The notes beneath the pieces were generated by a model. That model had not been told where the DNA came from and ran no database searches. It was given only the letters and a program-made list of their open reading frames with translations. Position numbers and translations under genes: made by a program. Below are positions 57,494-64,000 of a DNA stretch of 64,000 nt, in pieces. The stretch comes from Tamaricihabitans halophyticus (GTDB lineage: Bacteria > Actinomycetota > Actinomycetes > Mycobacteriales > Pseudonocardiaceae), in the NCBI RefSeq assembly GCF_004340875.1, contig NZ_SLXQ01000008.1:62001-126000 (forward strand). Reading direction: 5' to 3'. How positions within the stretch are numbered: the stretch's first letter is position 1; every line of letters begins with the position of its first letter.

Positions 57494-58726
57494 GTGGCGC
57501 CGCTCAGTGGTTTCCGGGTTCTGGATCTCACCCGCTTCCTGTCTGGTCCGTACTGCACGATGGTGCTGGCCGAACTCGGCGCGGATGTGGTCAAGATCGA
57601 GAACCCCGTGCAGGGCGACGATTCGCGCCGCCTCGCACCGAAGGTGAATGGGGAGAGCTACCCGTTCGCGATGCCGAACCGCAGTAAACGCAGCGTGGCG
57701 CTGGATCTCAAGCAGGATGCCGGGCGGGATGCCTTCCTGCGGCTCGCCGCGAGCGCCGATCTGGTTGTGGAGAACTTCCGGCCCGGCGTGGTCGCCCGCC
57801 TTGGCATCGACTACCCGGCGGTACGGGCGGTTCGCTCGGATGTGTTGTACTGCTCGATCAGCGGGTTCGGCCAGACCGGACCCTATCGAGACCGGCCGGG
57901 CTTCGACATCATGGCCCAGGGATACAACGGGTTTCTCCGGATGACCGGCCACCCGGACGGTCGACCGGCCAAAGTGGGCATTGCGATCAATGACATCGCG
58001 GCTGGTGCGACCGCACTGTACTCGATTCTGGCCGCCGAACTGCACCGGCGTGCTACCGGGGAAGGCCAGTACCTGGATATCTCGCTTGTCGATGCCGGAC
58101 TCGCCTGGACGGTATGGGAATCCGGTGCCTTCTTCGGTGCTGGTGAAGTTCCCGAGCCGACCGGAACCCGGCACCGGCGCTCCGCGCCGTATCAGGCGTA
58201 TCGCACGGCGGACGGCTACGTGACCATCGGCGCGAACACCGAACGGTTATGGCAGCGGCTCGTCCACGACGTCTTCGCCGATCCAAGCCTGGCCGACGAT
58301 CCGCGATTCCGGACCCTTGCCGACCGGATGGCCAATCTGGACGAACTGCAGGGTCGCATCGAGGCCGTCACCAGTAGCGAGCCGACGGCGCACTGGATCG
58401 AGTTGCTTGATCATGCCGGAGTGCCGGGCGGGCCGGTGCTCACCTACGACCAGGCGTTGACCGATGAACACGTACTAGCCAGAGATATGGTCGTCGAACT
58501 CGACCACCCGATCATCGGTCCAATGCGGACCATCGGGCCGCCGACGAAGTTCTCTGGCCTCCCTTACCACGTGCGTTCTCCCGCACCGTGGCTCGGTCAG
58601 CACACCACCGACGTGCTTGGTGAGGCCGGATTCGGCGCCGAGGAGATCGCTGGACTACTTGCCAGCGGGGTGGCACACAACGAACACCCAGAACGGGAAA
58701 ACCCGAAACAGGAGATGGGGAGCTGA
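57494..58726 (+). CDS. Class III (CaiB/BaiF) CoA-transferase
   Basis: A 410-residue class III CoA-transferase. The N-terminal core reads GFRVLDLTRFLSGPYCTMVLAELGADVVKIE, the catalytic aspartate is in AINDIAAGATALY (about 162-174), and ISGFGQTGPYRDRPGFD is a family signature. It transfers CoA from a donor thioester to an acid. The GTG at 57494 has AAGGAG 5 nt upstream, better than a GTG 6 bp earlier. It opens an operon with the crotonase and TctCBA, so the imported acid is probably its substrate. Confidence 0.87.
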   Translation: MAPLSGFRVLDLTRFLSGPYCTMVLAELGADVVKIENPVQGDDSRRLAPKVNGESYPFAMPNRSKRSVALDLKQDAGRDAFLRLAASADLVVENFRPGVVARLGIDYPAVRAVRSDVLYCSISGFGQTGPYRDRPGFDIMAQGYNGFLRMTGHPDGRPAKVGIAINDIAAGATALYSILAAELHRRATGEGQYLDISLVDAGLAWTVWESGAFFGAGEVPEPTGTRHRRSAPYQAYRTADGYVTIGANTERLWQRLVHDVFADPSLADDPRFRTLADRMANLDELQGRIEAVTSSEPTAHWIELLDHAGVPGGPVLTYDQALTDEHVLARDMVVELDHPIIGPMRTIGPPTKFSGLPYHVRSPAPWLGQHTTDVLGEAGFGAEEIAGLLASGVAHNEHPERENPKQEMGS

Positions 58727-58729
58727 CCG

Positions 58730-59512
58730 ATGGCTGACCAACTCGTGGTGGAGCGGGCCGGTGCGATCGCGACGATCGTGCTCAACCGGCCGGAGTCACA
58801 TAACGCGATAACCCTTGGCATGTACCAGGAGATCCCCTCGATCGTGTCCGATCTCGACTCGGACACCAGCGTCAAGGTCGTCGTCGTACGCGGTGCGGGG
58901 GAGCGGTCCTTCGCTTCCGGGGCGGATATTACCGAGTTCGAAGCGGTTCGCGGGAACGCGCGGGATGCTCGCCAGTACAACGAGTATGTCGCCCGTGCGG
59001 AGCAGGCACTGACAACCTTGCGTAAACCCTCGCTGGCAATGGTGCATGGCTACTGCATTGGCGGTGGCTGTGGGCTCGCGCTGGCCTGCGATATCCGCCT
59101 GGCGGACGAGCGGGCGCGGTTCGCCATTACCCCAGCAAAACTCGGGCTGGTGTACAGCCTTGATTCGACGAAACGACTCGTGGACCTGGTTGGTCCGGCG
59201 CGTGCCAAATGGGTGCTGATGTCCGGCAAGCAGCTCACGGCCGACGACGCCAGGTCGTGGGGGCTGGTCGAGTACGTGCTGCCGGCCGAGGAACTGGCCG
59301 GTACGACATACGAGCTGGCCGCCGAGATCGGTACCCGAGCCCAGTTCAGCGTGCGTGCCAGCAAGGAGATCGTGACCCGGATCGGCGCCGGACAGCACGC
59401 CGACGACGAGTACACCACGAACCTGCGGAATTCCTCCTTCGACACCGAGGACTACGCGGAGGGCGTGCGCGCTTTCCTTGGTAAACGAGCACCCAATTTC
59501 ACCTGGTCGTGA
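58730..59512 (+). CDS. Crotonase-fold protein lacking both catalytic glutamates
   Basis: A 260-residue enoyl-CoA hydratase/isomerase-family protein. The oxyanion-hole segments are present (FASGADITEF and CIGGGCGLALACDI). The two hydratase glutamates are absent: GGGCE is GGGCG, and QPEI is TPAK (in FAITPAKLGLVY). The TPxxLGxxY wording resembles methylmalonyl-CoA decarboxylase (YgfG) as I recall it. Decarboxylation, isomerisation or C-C cleavage is therefore more likely than simple hydration. It lies 3 bp after the CoA-transferase gene and before tctC. Confidence 0.8.
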   Translation: MADQLVVERAGAIATIVLNRPESHNAITLGMYQEIPSIVSDLDSDTSVKVVVVRGAGERSFASGADITEFEAVRGNARDARQYNEYVARAEQALTTLRKPSLAMVHGYCIGGGCGLALACDIRLADERARFAITPAKLGLVYSLDSTKRLVDLVGPARAKWVLMSGKQLTADDARSWGLVEYVLPAEELAGTTYELAAEIGTRAQFSVRASKEIVTRIGAGQHADDEYTTNLRNSSFDTEDYAEGVRAFLGKRAPNFTWS

Positions 59513-59524
59513 GGAGATTGTGTC

Positions 59525-60502
59525 GTGCGCAAGAACAAAGGTGTTCTGGCGGCCACGCTCGCACTGTCCATGGTGCTTACCGCATGCGGAAGCGGCGAGT
59601 ACGTGGGCGATGCCGCCGACTATCCAGAACAGGATCTCGAGTGGACAATCGCGTTCGGCCCAGGCGGCGGCAACGACATCATGGCCAGGGTGCTCGTCGA
59701 CATCCTGCAACAGGAAAACCTGTATCCACACAATATCGCGGTGGAAAACCGGCAGGGTGGATCCGGTGCCATCGGGTGGGGATACCTGCTCTCGAACAGC
59801 GGCGATCCCTACCACGCGTCCACCACCTCTGGATCCTTCCTGACGACACCACTACAGGCGGACACCGGTTGGACCTACGCGGACTTCACGCTCGTCGGCC
59901 AGCTGGCTACCGATGACTCGGTGTTCGCCGTGCAGTCGGGCAACGGGATCGACAGCTGGCGGGAGTGGACCGAGTTTGCCAAGAAACAAGGCACCGTAAC
60001 GGTCGGCGGGATCGGCACGGTGAACGTCGATTTCATCGTGCACGCGTTGCTCGCCGACCAGGTCGGGTACGAAGTGGACTACGTACCGTTCGATGAGGAG
60101 GGGCAGCTCCAGACCGCGCTGACCTCGGGCGCACTGCAGGCGATCACCTCGAATCCCGCCGAGATCGCCGGGCAGATCGACGCCGGCAGAATGACCGGTT
60201 TGCTGTTCACCGGCAGCGAGCCACTCAATCGGTTCCCGGAGATCCCCACCGCCGAATCGCAGGGTTTCACCAATATGGTGTCCATGCCGCGTGGCCTGAT
60301 CCTGCCGCCCAATGTGCCGCCAGAGATCAGGGACTGGTGGGTCAGGACGATGCGGAAGGCCGTGCGCGATCCCCGCTGGCAGGATTACCTGGACAAGAAC
60401 GACCTCACCCGGAACGAGGTGTGGGGCGAGCAGTTCCGTAAGGAACTCGGTCAGACCGCCGAACGCTTCCAGGCGATCCTGCGCAAGCACGGAGCTATCT
60501 GA
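59525..60502 (+). CDS. tctC: Tripartite tricarboxylate transporter, substrate-binding lipoprotein TctC (second system)
   Basis: A 325-residue lipoprotein. The signal ends MVLTAC (lipobox, Cys about residue 21), followed by a Bug-type fold with AFGPGGGNDIMARVLVDIL in the ligand loop. It delivers the substrate to the TctAB proteins encoded next. The GTG at 59525 has GAGGAG about 8 nt upstream. It differs strongly from the first TctC (16069-17088), so a different acid is expected. It is cotranscribed with the CoA-transferase and crotonase genes. Confidence 0.9.
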   Translation: MRKNKGVLAATLALSMVLTACGSGEYVGDAADYPEQDLEWTIAFGPGGGNDIMARVLVDILQQENLYPHNIAVENRQGGSGAIGWGYLLSNSGDPYHASTTSGSFLTTPLQADTGWTYADFTLVGQLATDDSVFAVQSGNGIDSWREWTEFAKKQGTVTVGGIGTVNVDFIVHALLADQVGYEVDYVPFDEEGQLQTALTSGALQAITSNPAEIAGQIDAGRMTGLLFTGSEPLNRFPEIPTAESQGFTNMVSMPRGLILPPNVPPEIRDWWVRTMRKAVRDPRWQDYLDKNDLTRNEVWGEQFRKELGQTAERFQAILRKHGAI

Positions 60503-61080
60503 TGTCGACGCGATCGGCGCAAGCGAGCCAACCAGGCAGGCGGCTGGCGCGGATCGACGGTGAGCTGGCGTTCCTGGTGAGTTTGCTCGCGCTGTTCACC
60601 GCGTACACGGCGATTGCCACGAGCATGGAATGGCGCACCGAAGCCGGCCGGATCGGGCCGGGGTTCTTCCCCACGCTGATTGGCGGAGCCGGACTGCTAC
60701 TCGGGCTGATCGCGCTGGCCCGCGCCATCCGCCGACGGCGTGCCGCGCCGAACCGTACCGCCGGCGCGCCCGACACGGTCCCGGTAACCACGGAAGCCCA
60801 AGGCTCCGAAGCGGCCGTAGCCGCTGAGGGCATCGAGCAGCGCCGGTACCCCGGTGTGGTCGTGCTGATCGCCGCGGCGCTCGGTGGGGTGCTGTTCACA
60901 TTCATCCCGCTCGGGGCGTTGCTCACCAGCATGCTGCTGCTGTTCGGCTGCCTGTCGTTGCTCAACCGTGGCCGCCATGCGGTCAACGCGCTGCTCGGGC
61001 TACTCGTGCCGCTCGGGCTGTACCTCTTGTTCGAAGTCGCGCTGAACGCGGGCCTGCCGACCGGTTTGCTGCCGTTCTGA
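60502..61080 (+). CDS. tctB: Tripartite tricarboxylate transporter, small membrane subunit TctB (second system)
   Basis: A 192-residue protein with four predicted helices separated by a charged loop (about residues 75-110). WRTEAGRIGPGFFPTLIGGAG after the first helix is typical of TctB. The ATG shares one base with the tctC stop (TGATG). tctA follows after 73 bp. Confidence 0.87.
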   Translation: MSTRSAQASQPGRRLARIDGELAFLVSLLALFTAYTAIATSMEWRTEAGRIGPGFFPTLIGGAGLLLGLIALARAIRRRRAAPNRTAGAPDTVPVTTEAQGSEAAVAAEGIEQRRYPGVVVLIAAALGGVLFTFIPLGALLTSMLLLFGCLSLLNRGRHAVNALLGLLVPLGLYLLFEVALNAGLPTGLLPF

Positions 61081-61153
61081 GCCCGCGGGCCAGCGCGGCG
61101 CGACGGCCCGGTCGCGGCCGGAGCTGACCAGTCGCGGACCGTTGGAGTCCACA

Positions 61154-62698
61154 ATGGAACTTTTTGGTAACTTGCTCGACGGTATTGGCGGAGTGGTCAC
61201 GCCGATCAATCTGATGCTGCTTGCCTCCGGGGTTCTGCTCGGCATGGTCGTGGGCGTGATGCCGGGTCTCGGTCCATCTGCCGGGCTAGCCATCCTGCTG
61301 CCACTGACCTTCGGGCTTGATCCAACCGGCGCGATCGTGATGCTCGCCGCGGTGTACTACGGGGCCATGTATGGCGGCACGATCACCTCGGTGCTGATCA
61401 ACACACCTGGCGAGTCCGCCACGGTCGCGAGTACCTTCGACGGCTATCCGCTCGCACGGCAGGGGCGTGCCGCCCCTGCGTTGGTGATGGCCGCGATCGC
61501 GTCGTTCGTCGCGGGCACCGTAGGCGCCATTCTGATCAGCGTGGCAGCACCTCCGACAGCGGCGCTGGCCGCGAACTTCGGCCCGCCGGAACTGTTCCTT
61601 GTCGTGGTACTCGGCCTGCTCACGCTGATCGTGGTCGTCGGCAAGAACCGGTTGCTTGGCGCCGTTTCGGTGCTACTTGGCTTCCTGCTCGCCACGGTCG
61701 GCATCGATATCGGCGGTGGCGAGCAGCGCTACACGTTTGGTTCCACCCAACTGATCAACGGGATCGACTTCATTCCGGTGGCGATCGGCCTGTTCGGGAT
61801 CGGCGAGATCCTGCTGACGCTGTATCGGGGCGGGCACCTGGAACGGTTGCGATACTTCAAGGTCGGCGCGCGATCACGGCGCTTCTGGCCGACACGCAAG
61901 GACTTCGGCGAATCACGTGGTGCGATCGCGCGTGGCTCGGTGCTGGGCTTCTTCGTCGGTGCGACCCCTGGCGCGGGCGCGACCGTTGCCTCACTGATGT
62001 CCTACAGCGTGGAGAAATCGGTATCGCGTACCCCGGAAAAGTTCGGGAAGGGGGCGATGCCCGGCCTGGCCGGACCGGAGGCGGCGAACAACGCGGCGAG
62101 TTCCGGTGCCATGGTCCCATTGCTGACACTGGGGATACCTGGCTCGGCCTCCACCGCGGTGCTGCTCGCCGCCTTCCTCATGTGGGGTCTGCAACCCGGC
62201 CCACTGCTGATGGACCAGGAACCCGAACTCGCCTGGGGCCTGATCGGCAGCATGTACCTGGGCAACATCATGTTGGTGGTGCTGAACATTTTCTGCATCC
62301 CGCTGTTCGCGAGCATGGCGAAGGTACCGTTCCGCATCCTCGGCCCGATCGTCATCGTGCTGTGCACCCTGGGTACGTTCAGCGTGCACGGGAGCATCGT
62401 CGAGGTCGGGATCATGTTCGCCTGCGGCGTGCTTGGCTTCGTGATGCGGTTGTACGGGCTTTCCCCCGCTGCGCTGGTGATCGCGCTGGTGCTTGGCCCG
62501 CTCGCGGAGCAGACCCTGCGACAGTCGATGATCATCTCCGGCGGCAGTTTCGACGTGTTCCTTTCCCGGCCGGTCTCGCTGGTACTGCTCTGCGTGATTC
62601 CGCTGATCGCGATGCTGCCAATGATCAGCAAACTGACGCGGAACCGGTTGGCGCGCAAGCGCGCCACCGAGTCACCGACTCCAACGGGCCGCCACTAG
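61154..62698 (+). CDS. tctA: Tripartite tricarboxylate transporter, large membrane subunit TctA (second system)
   Basis: A 514-residue membrane protein with about 11-12 helices. VVGVMPGLGPSAGLAILLPLTF and YGAMYGGTITSVLINTPGE are TctA hallmarks, with a second repeat half at GATPGAGATVASLMSYS. The ATG at 61154 has GGAG 6 nt upstream and lies in the palindrome TCCA-CAA-TGGA (61148-61158), which may modulate translation. It ends the acid-uptake operon and overlaps the convergent VOC gene by 4 bp. Confidence 0.93.
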   Translation: MELFGNLLDGIGGVVTPINLMLLASGVLLGMVVGVMPGLGPSAGLAILLPLTFGLDPTGAIVMLAAVYYGAMYGGTITSVLINTPGESATVASTFDGYPLARQGRAAPALVMAAIASFVAGTVGAILISVAAPPTAALAANFGPPELFLVVVLGLLTLIVVVGKNRLLGAVSVLLGFLLATVGIDIGGGEQRYTFGSTQLINGIDFIPVAIGLFGIGEILLTLYRGGHLERLRYFKVGARSRRFWPTRKDFGESRGAIARGSVLGFFVGATPGAGATVASLMSYSVEKSVSRTPEKFGKGAMPGLAGPEAANNAASSGAMVPLLTLGIPGSASTAVLLAAFLMWGLQPGPLLMDQEPELAWGLIGSMYLGNIMLVVLNIFCIPLFASMAKVPFRILGPIVIVLCTLGTFSVHGSIVEVGIMFACGVLGFVMRLYGLSPAALVIALVLGPLAEQTLRQSMIISGGSFDVFLSRPVSLVLLCVIPLIAMLPMISKLTRNRLARKRATESPTPTGRH

Positions 62699-63474
62699 CC
62701 GGTGCCCACATTCGGTCCGTTGAGTTTGAAGCGCGCGCCGGTTGGATCGGCGGCCGTCGCGAGCCTGCCGTACGGGGTGTCCATCGCTACGTCCACGACC
62801 GTGCCGCCGAGTTCGACGATCCGGGTCAGGGCGGCGTCGGTGTCCTCCGTACCGAAGTAGACCGACCAGTGCGCGGGGACACCCTCGGGCAGCACAGCCT
62901 CCGCGGCCATCACCCCAGCAAGCCAGTTGCCGTTGTCGTCCAGCACGGTGTACCGGAAGTCCGGAGTATCACTGACGGTATGCGTCCGCCAACCGAACAC
63001 GGTCCGGTAGAACTCGAGCGCGGACTGGTAGTCGCGGGTGTGTAGTTCGAACCAGGCTGGCGCACCCGGCTCGGTGATAATGCCGAAACCCTGGTGTTCC
63101 TGTGGCTGCCAGCCGCCGATCGTGGCACCGCCGGGATCGGTAACCACGGTCATCGCGCCGAAGTCCCCAACGGGCATTGCCGGCACCACCACCTGCCCGC
63201 CGTTCGTACCGGCCGTCTCGGCGGCCTTCGCGGCGTCTGGGACCGCGAGGTAGACCGACCAGACGTCCGGATGATCAGCTTCCTGAGACCGCATACAGCC
63301 GGCAATCCGGATACCGTCCTTGCGGAAGTTGAAGTAGCCGCCGAACTCTTCGTTGGGTGGCTCCGCGGTCCAGCCAAACAGGCTGCCATAGAAATCCGCG
63401 CTGCGCTGTGGATCAGCGGTCATCAGATCGATCCAGCAGGGCGCGCCCTGCGGCGCGCTTTCTCGAATGGGCAT
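62695..63474 (-). CDS. Two-domain VOC (glyoxalase/bleomycin-resistance fold) protein
   Basis: A 259-residue protein with two vicinal-oxygen-chelate repeats: residues about 8-118 (PCWIDLMTADPQRSADFYGSLFGW) and about 135-250 (APAWFELHTRDYQSALEFYRTVFGW). The glutamate and histidine of a metal site are only partly evident. Actinobacterial proteins of this form are often called hydroxylases or antibiotic-binding proteins without proof. It is transcribed alone and converges on tctA. Confidence 0.78.
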   Translation of the reverse strand: MPIRESAPQGAPCWIDLMTADPQRSADFYGSLFGWTAEPPNEEFGGYFNFRKDGIRIAGCMRSQEADHPDVWSVYLAVPDAAKAAETAGTNGGQVVVPAMPVGDFGAMTVVTDPGGATIGGWQPQEHQGFGIITEPGAPAWFELHTRDYQSALEFYRTVFGWRTHTVSDTPDFRYTVLDDNGNWLAGVMAAEAVLPEGVPAHWSVYFGTEDTDAALTRIVELGGTVVDVAMDTPYGRLATAADPTGARFKLNGPNVGTG

Positions 63475-63497
63475 GACGTCCCCTTCCTGTGTTTCGC

Positions 63498-63626
63498 CTA
63501 CCGGCGGGAAACGAACGGGCCGGTGTCTACGGGTAGACGCACGGGCGCGGCGAAACTCAGCTGCCCGTCGACGGGTATGTCGCTGCGTCGAACGCGGGCG
63601 TAACGCTTCGCGAGGGTGAGTTCCAC
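63498..63626 (-). CDS. Possible small protein or gene remnant (42 residues)
   Basis: On the minus strand a GTG-started frame reads VELTLAKRYARVRRSDIPVD and ends LPVDTGPFVSRR before a stop. Codon use is GC-rich at third positions and looks coding-like. No start signal is clear, and the frame also opens further upstream across the divergent amidohydrolase gene. It may be a real small gene upstream of the VOC gene or the remnant of a larger one. A short inverted repeat GTCTAC-GG-GTAGAC (63525-63538) lies within it. Confidence 0.25.
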   Translation of the reverse strand: MELTLAKRYARVRRSDIPVDGQLSFAAPVRLPVDTGPFVSRR

Positions 63627-63702
63627 GGCGTGCGCCGTGCTTGTGGTGCTCGACCGTGCCGTCGTGGTAAAGCTAGCCCCAAAGCGGACGAAAGGACGGG
63701 TT

Positions 63703-64000
63703 ATGACGTCGATTCGGGCAGGGCGCCAGCTGGCTGACGAGCTCACCACGGAACTGCACGCGCTGTATCGGCGGTTGCACGCCGAGCCCGAGCTGTCCAT
63801 GCGGGAATACCGGACCGCCGAGCTGATCCAGCAACGGATGACCGAGTTGGGCTTCGAGACGTTCAGCTGCGGGGGTACCGGCGTGGTCGCGGTACTGCGC
63901 AATGGCACCGGTCCGGTGGTCGGCTTCCGCGCGGACACCGACGCGCTTCCCGTCCAGGAAGACACCGGGCTCGATTACGCCAGTGTGGCGCGGGGAAACC
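63703..64000 (+). CDS. M20-family amidohydrolase/peptidase, N-terminal part
   Basis: The first 99 residues of a gene cut by the window end. LHALYRRLHAEPELSMREYRTAELI (about 18-42) and VVGFRADTDALPVQEDTGLDYAS (about 71-93) are typical of M20D amidohydrolases such as hippurate, indole-acetyl-amino acid and N-acyl-amino acid hydrolases. ADTDALPV holds the first metal-site region. The ATG at 63703 has AAAGGA about 8 nt upstream. The substrate cannot be told from this part. Confidence 0.8.
   Translation, partial: MTSIRAGRQLADELTTELHALYRRLHAEPELSMREYRTAELIQQRMTELGFETFSCGGTGVVAVLRNGTGPVVGFRADTDALPVQEDTGLDYASVARGN

Noticed and set aside
1-64000. CRISPR arrays, insertion sequences, tRNA genes or phage genes
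   Set aside because: No regularly spaced repeats, transposase or integrase motifs, or tRNA cloverleaf-like stretches were seen on either strand. This was done by eye; a covariance-model scan could still find a degenerate RNA.

Overview
The window is high-GC, densely packed chromosomal DNA from an actinobacterium. The signs are GC-rich third codon positions, frequent GTG and TTG starts, ATGA/GTGA gene overlaps, an IdeR-like DtxR regulator, a CadC-type regulator next to a CtpG-like P-type ATPase, and a PaaR-type operator upstream of a paa operon. A Pseudonocardiales member is my best guess, but only a guess. I see no rRNA, tRNA, insertion sequence, prophage or CRISPR array. The window opens inside a LivF-type ATPase gene and closes inside an M20 amidohydrolase gene.

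Layout. 1-9.6 kb: end of a branched-chain amino acid ABC ATPase, a DHA2 exporter, a Cd/Pb-type regulator with its metal P-type ATPase, a PhyH-type oxygenase, an ArsR/AHSA1 pair, htpG and a methyltransferase. 9.7-21.1 kb: an acyl-CoA synthetase, then a seven-gene sugar-diacid operon (kdgD, gudD, tctC, tctB, tctA, an aldehyde dehydrogenase and a talarate/galactarate dehydratase) divergent from an IclR gene. 21.1-27.2 kb: two ABC half-transporters plus an RhtX/YbtX-like MFS protein, resembling a ferric-siderophore importer, divergent from a MerR gene. 27.3-30.9 kb: an LLM flavin oxidoreductase, its FMN reductase and a divergent FAD dehydrogenase. 30.8-36.5 kb: dehydratase-RidA, ArsR, a DtxR/IdeR homologue, a BlaI/M56 pair and a CcdA/DsbA pair. 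36.6-38.2 kb: cobF and cobK. 38.2-42.3 kb: a cluster whose functions match E. coli yegTUVW. 42.5-46.3 kb: a DUF1062 gene and a B12-riboswitch-led btuFCD operon. 46.3-52.1 kb: paaK, paaI and paaABCDE. 52.1-62.7 kb: a catabolic region with two GntR and one IclR regulators, FAH, Ldh and SDR enzymes, a CoA-transferase, an unusual crotonase and a second TctCBA importer. 62.7-64 kb: a VOC protein and the start of an M20 amidohydrolase.

How the genes work together. The sugar-diacid operon encodes a complete route: import of glucarate/galactarate, dehydration, KdgD-catalysed dehydration/decarboxylation, and oxidation of 2-oxoglutarate semialdehyde to 2-oxoglutarate. The paa genes cover phenylacetate activation, ring epoxidation and a rescue thioesterase. 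The second TctCBA importer follows a CoA-transferase and a crotonase lacking both catalytic glutamates, which suggests import, CoA activation and possibly decarboxylation of an unidentified acid.

Cross-cutting signals. A 20-23 bp imperfect repeat occurs six times and always at gene 3' ends, several times supplying stop codons. A 21 bp inverted repeat (AAGTCGAC-N5-GTCAACTT type) lies both upstream of the DtxR-family gene and at the siderophore-importer/MerR promoter. CTACTA/TAGTAG inverted repeats lie upstream of both the BlaI gene and the DsbA-CcdA operon. These shared sites suggest local regulons.
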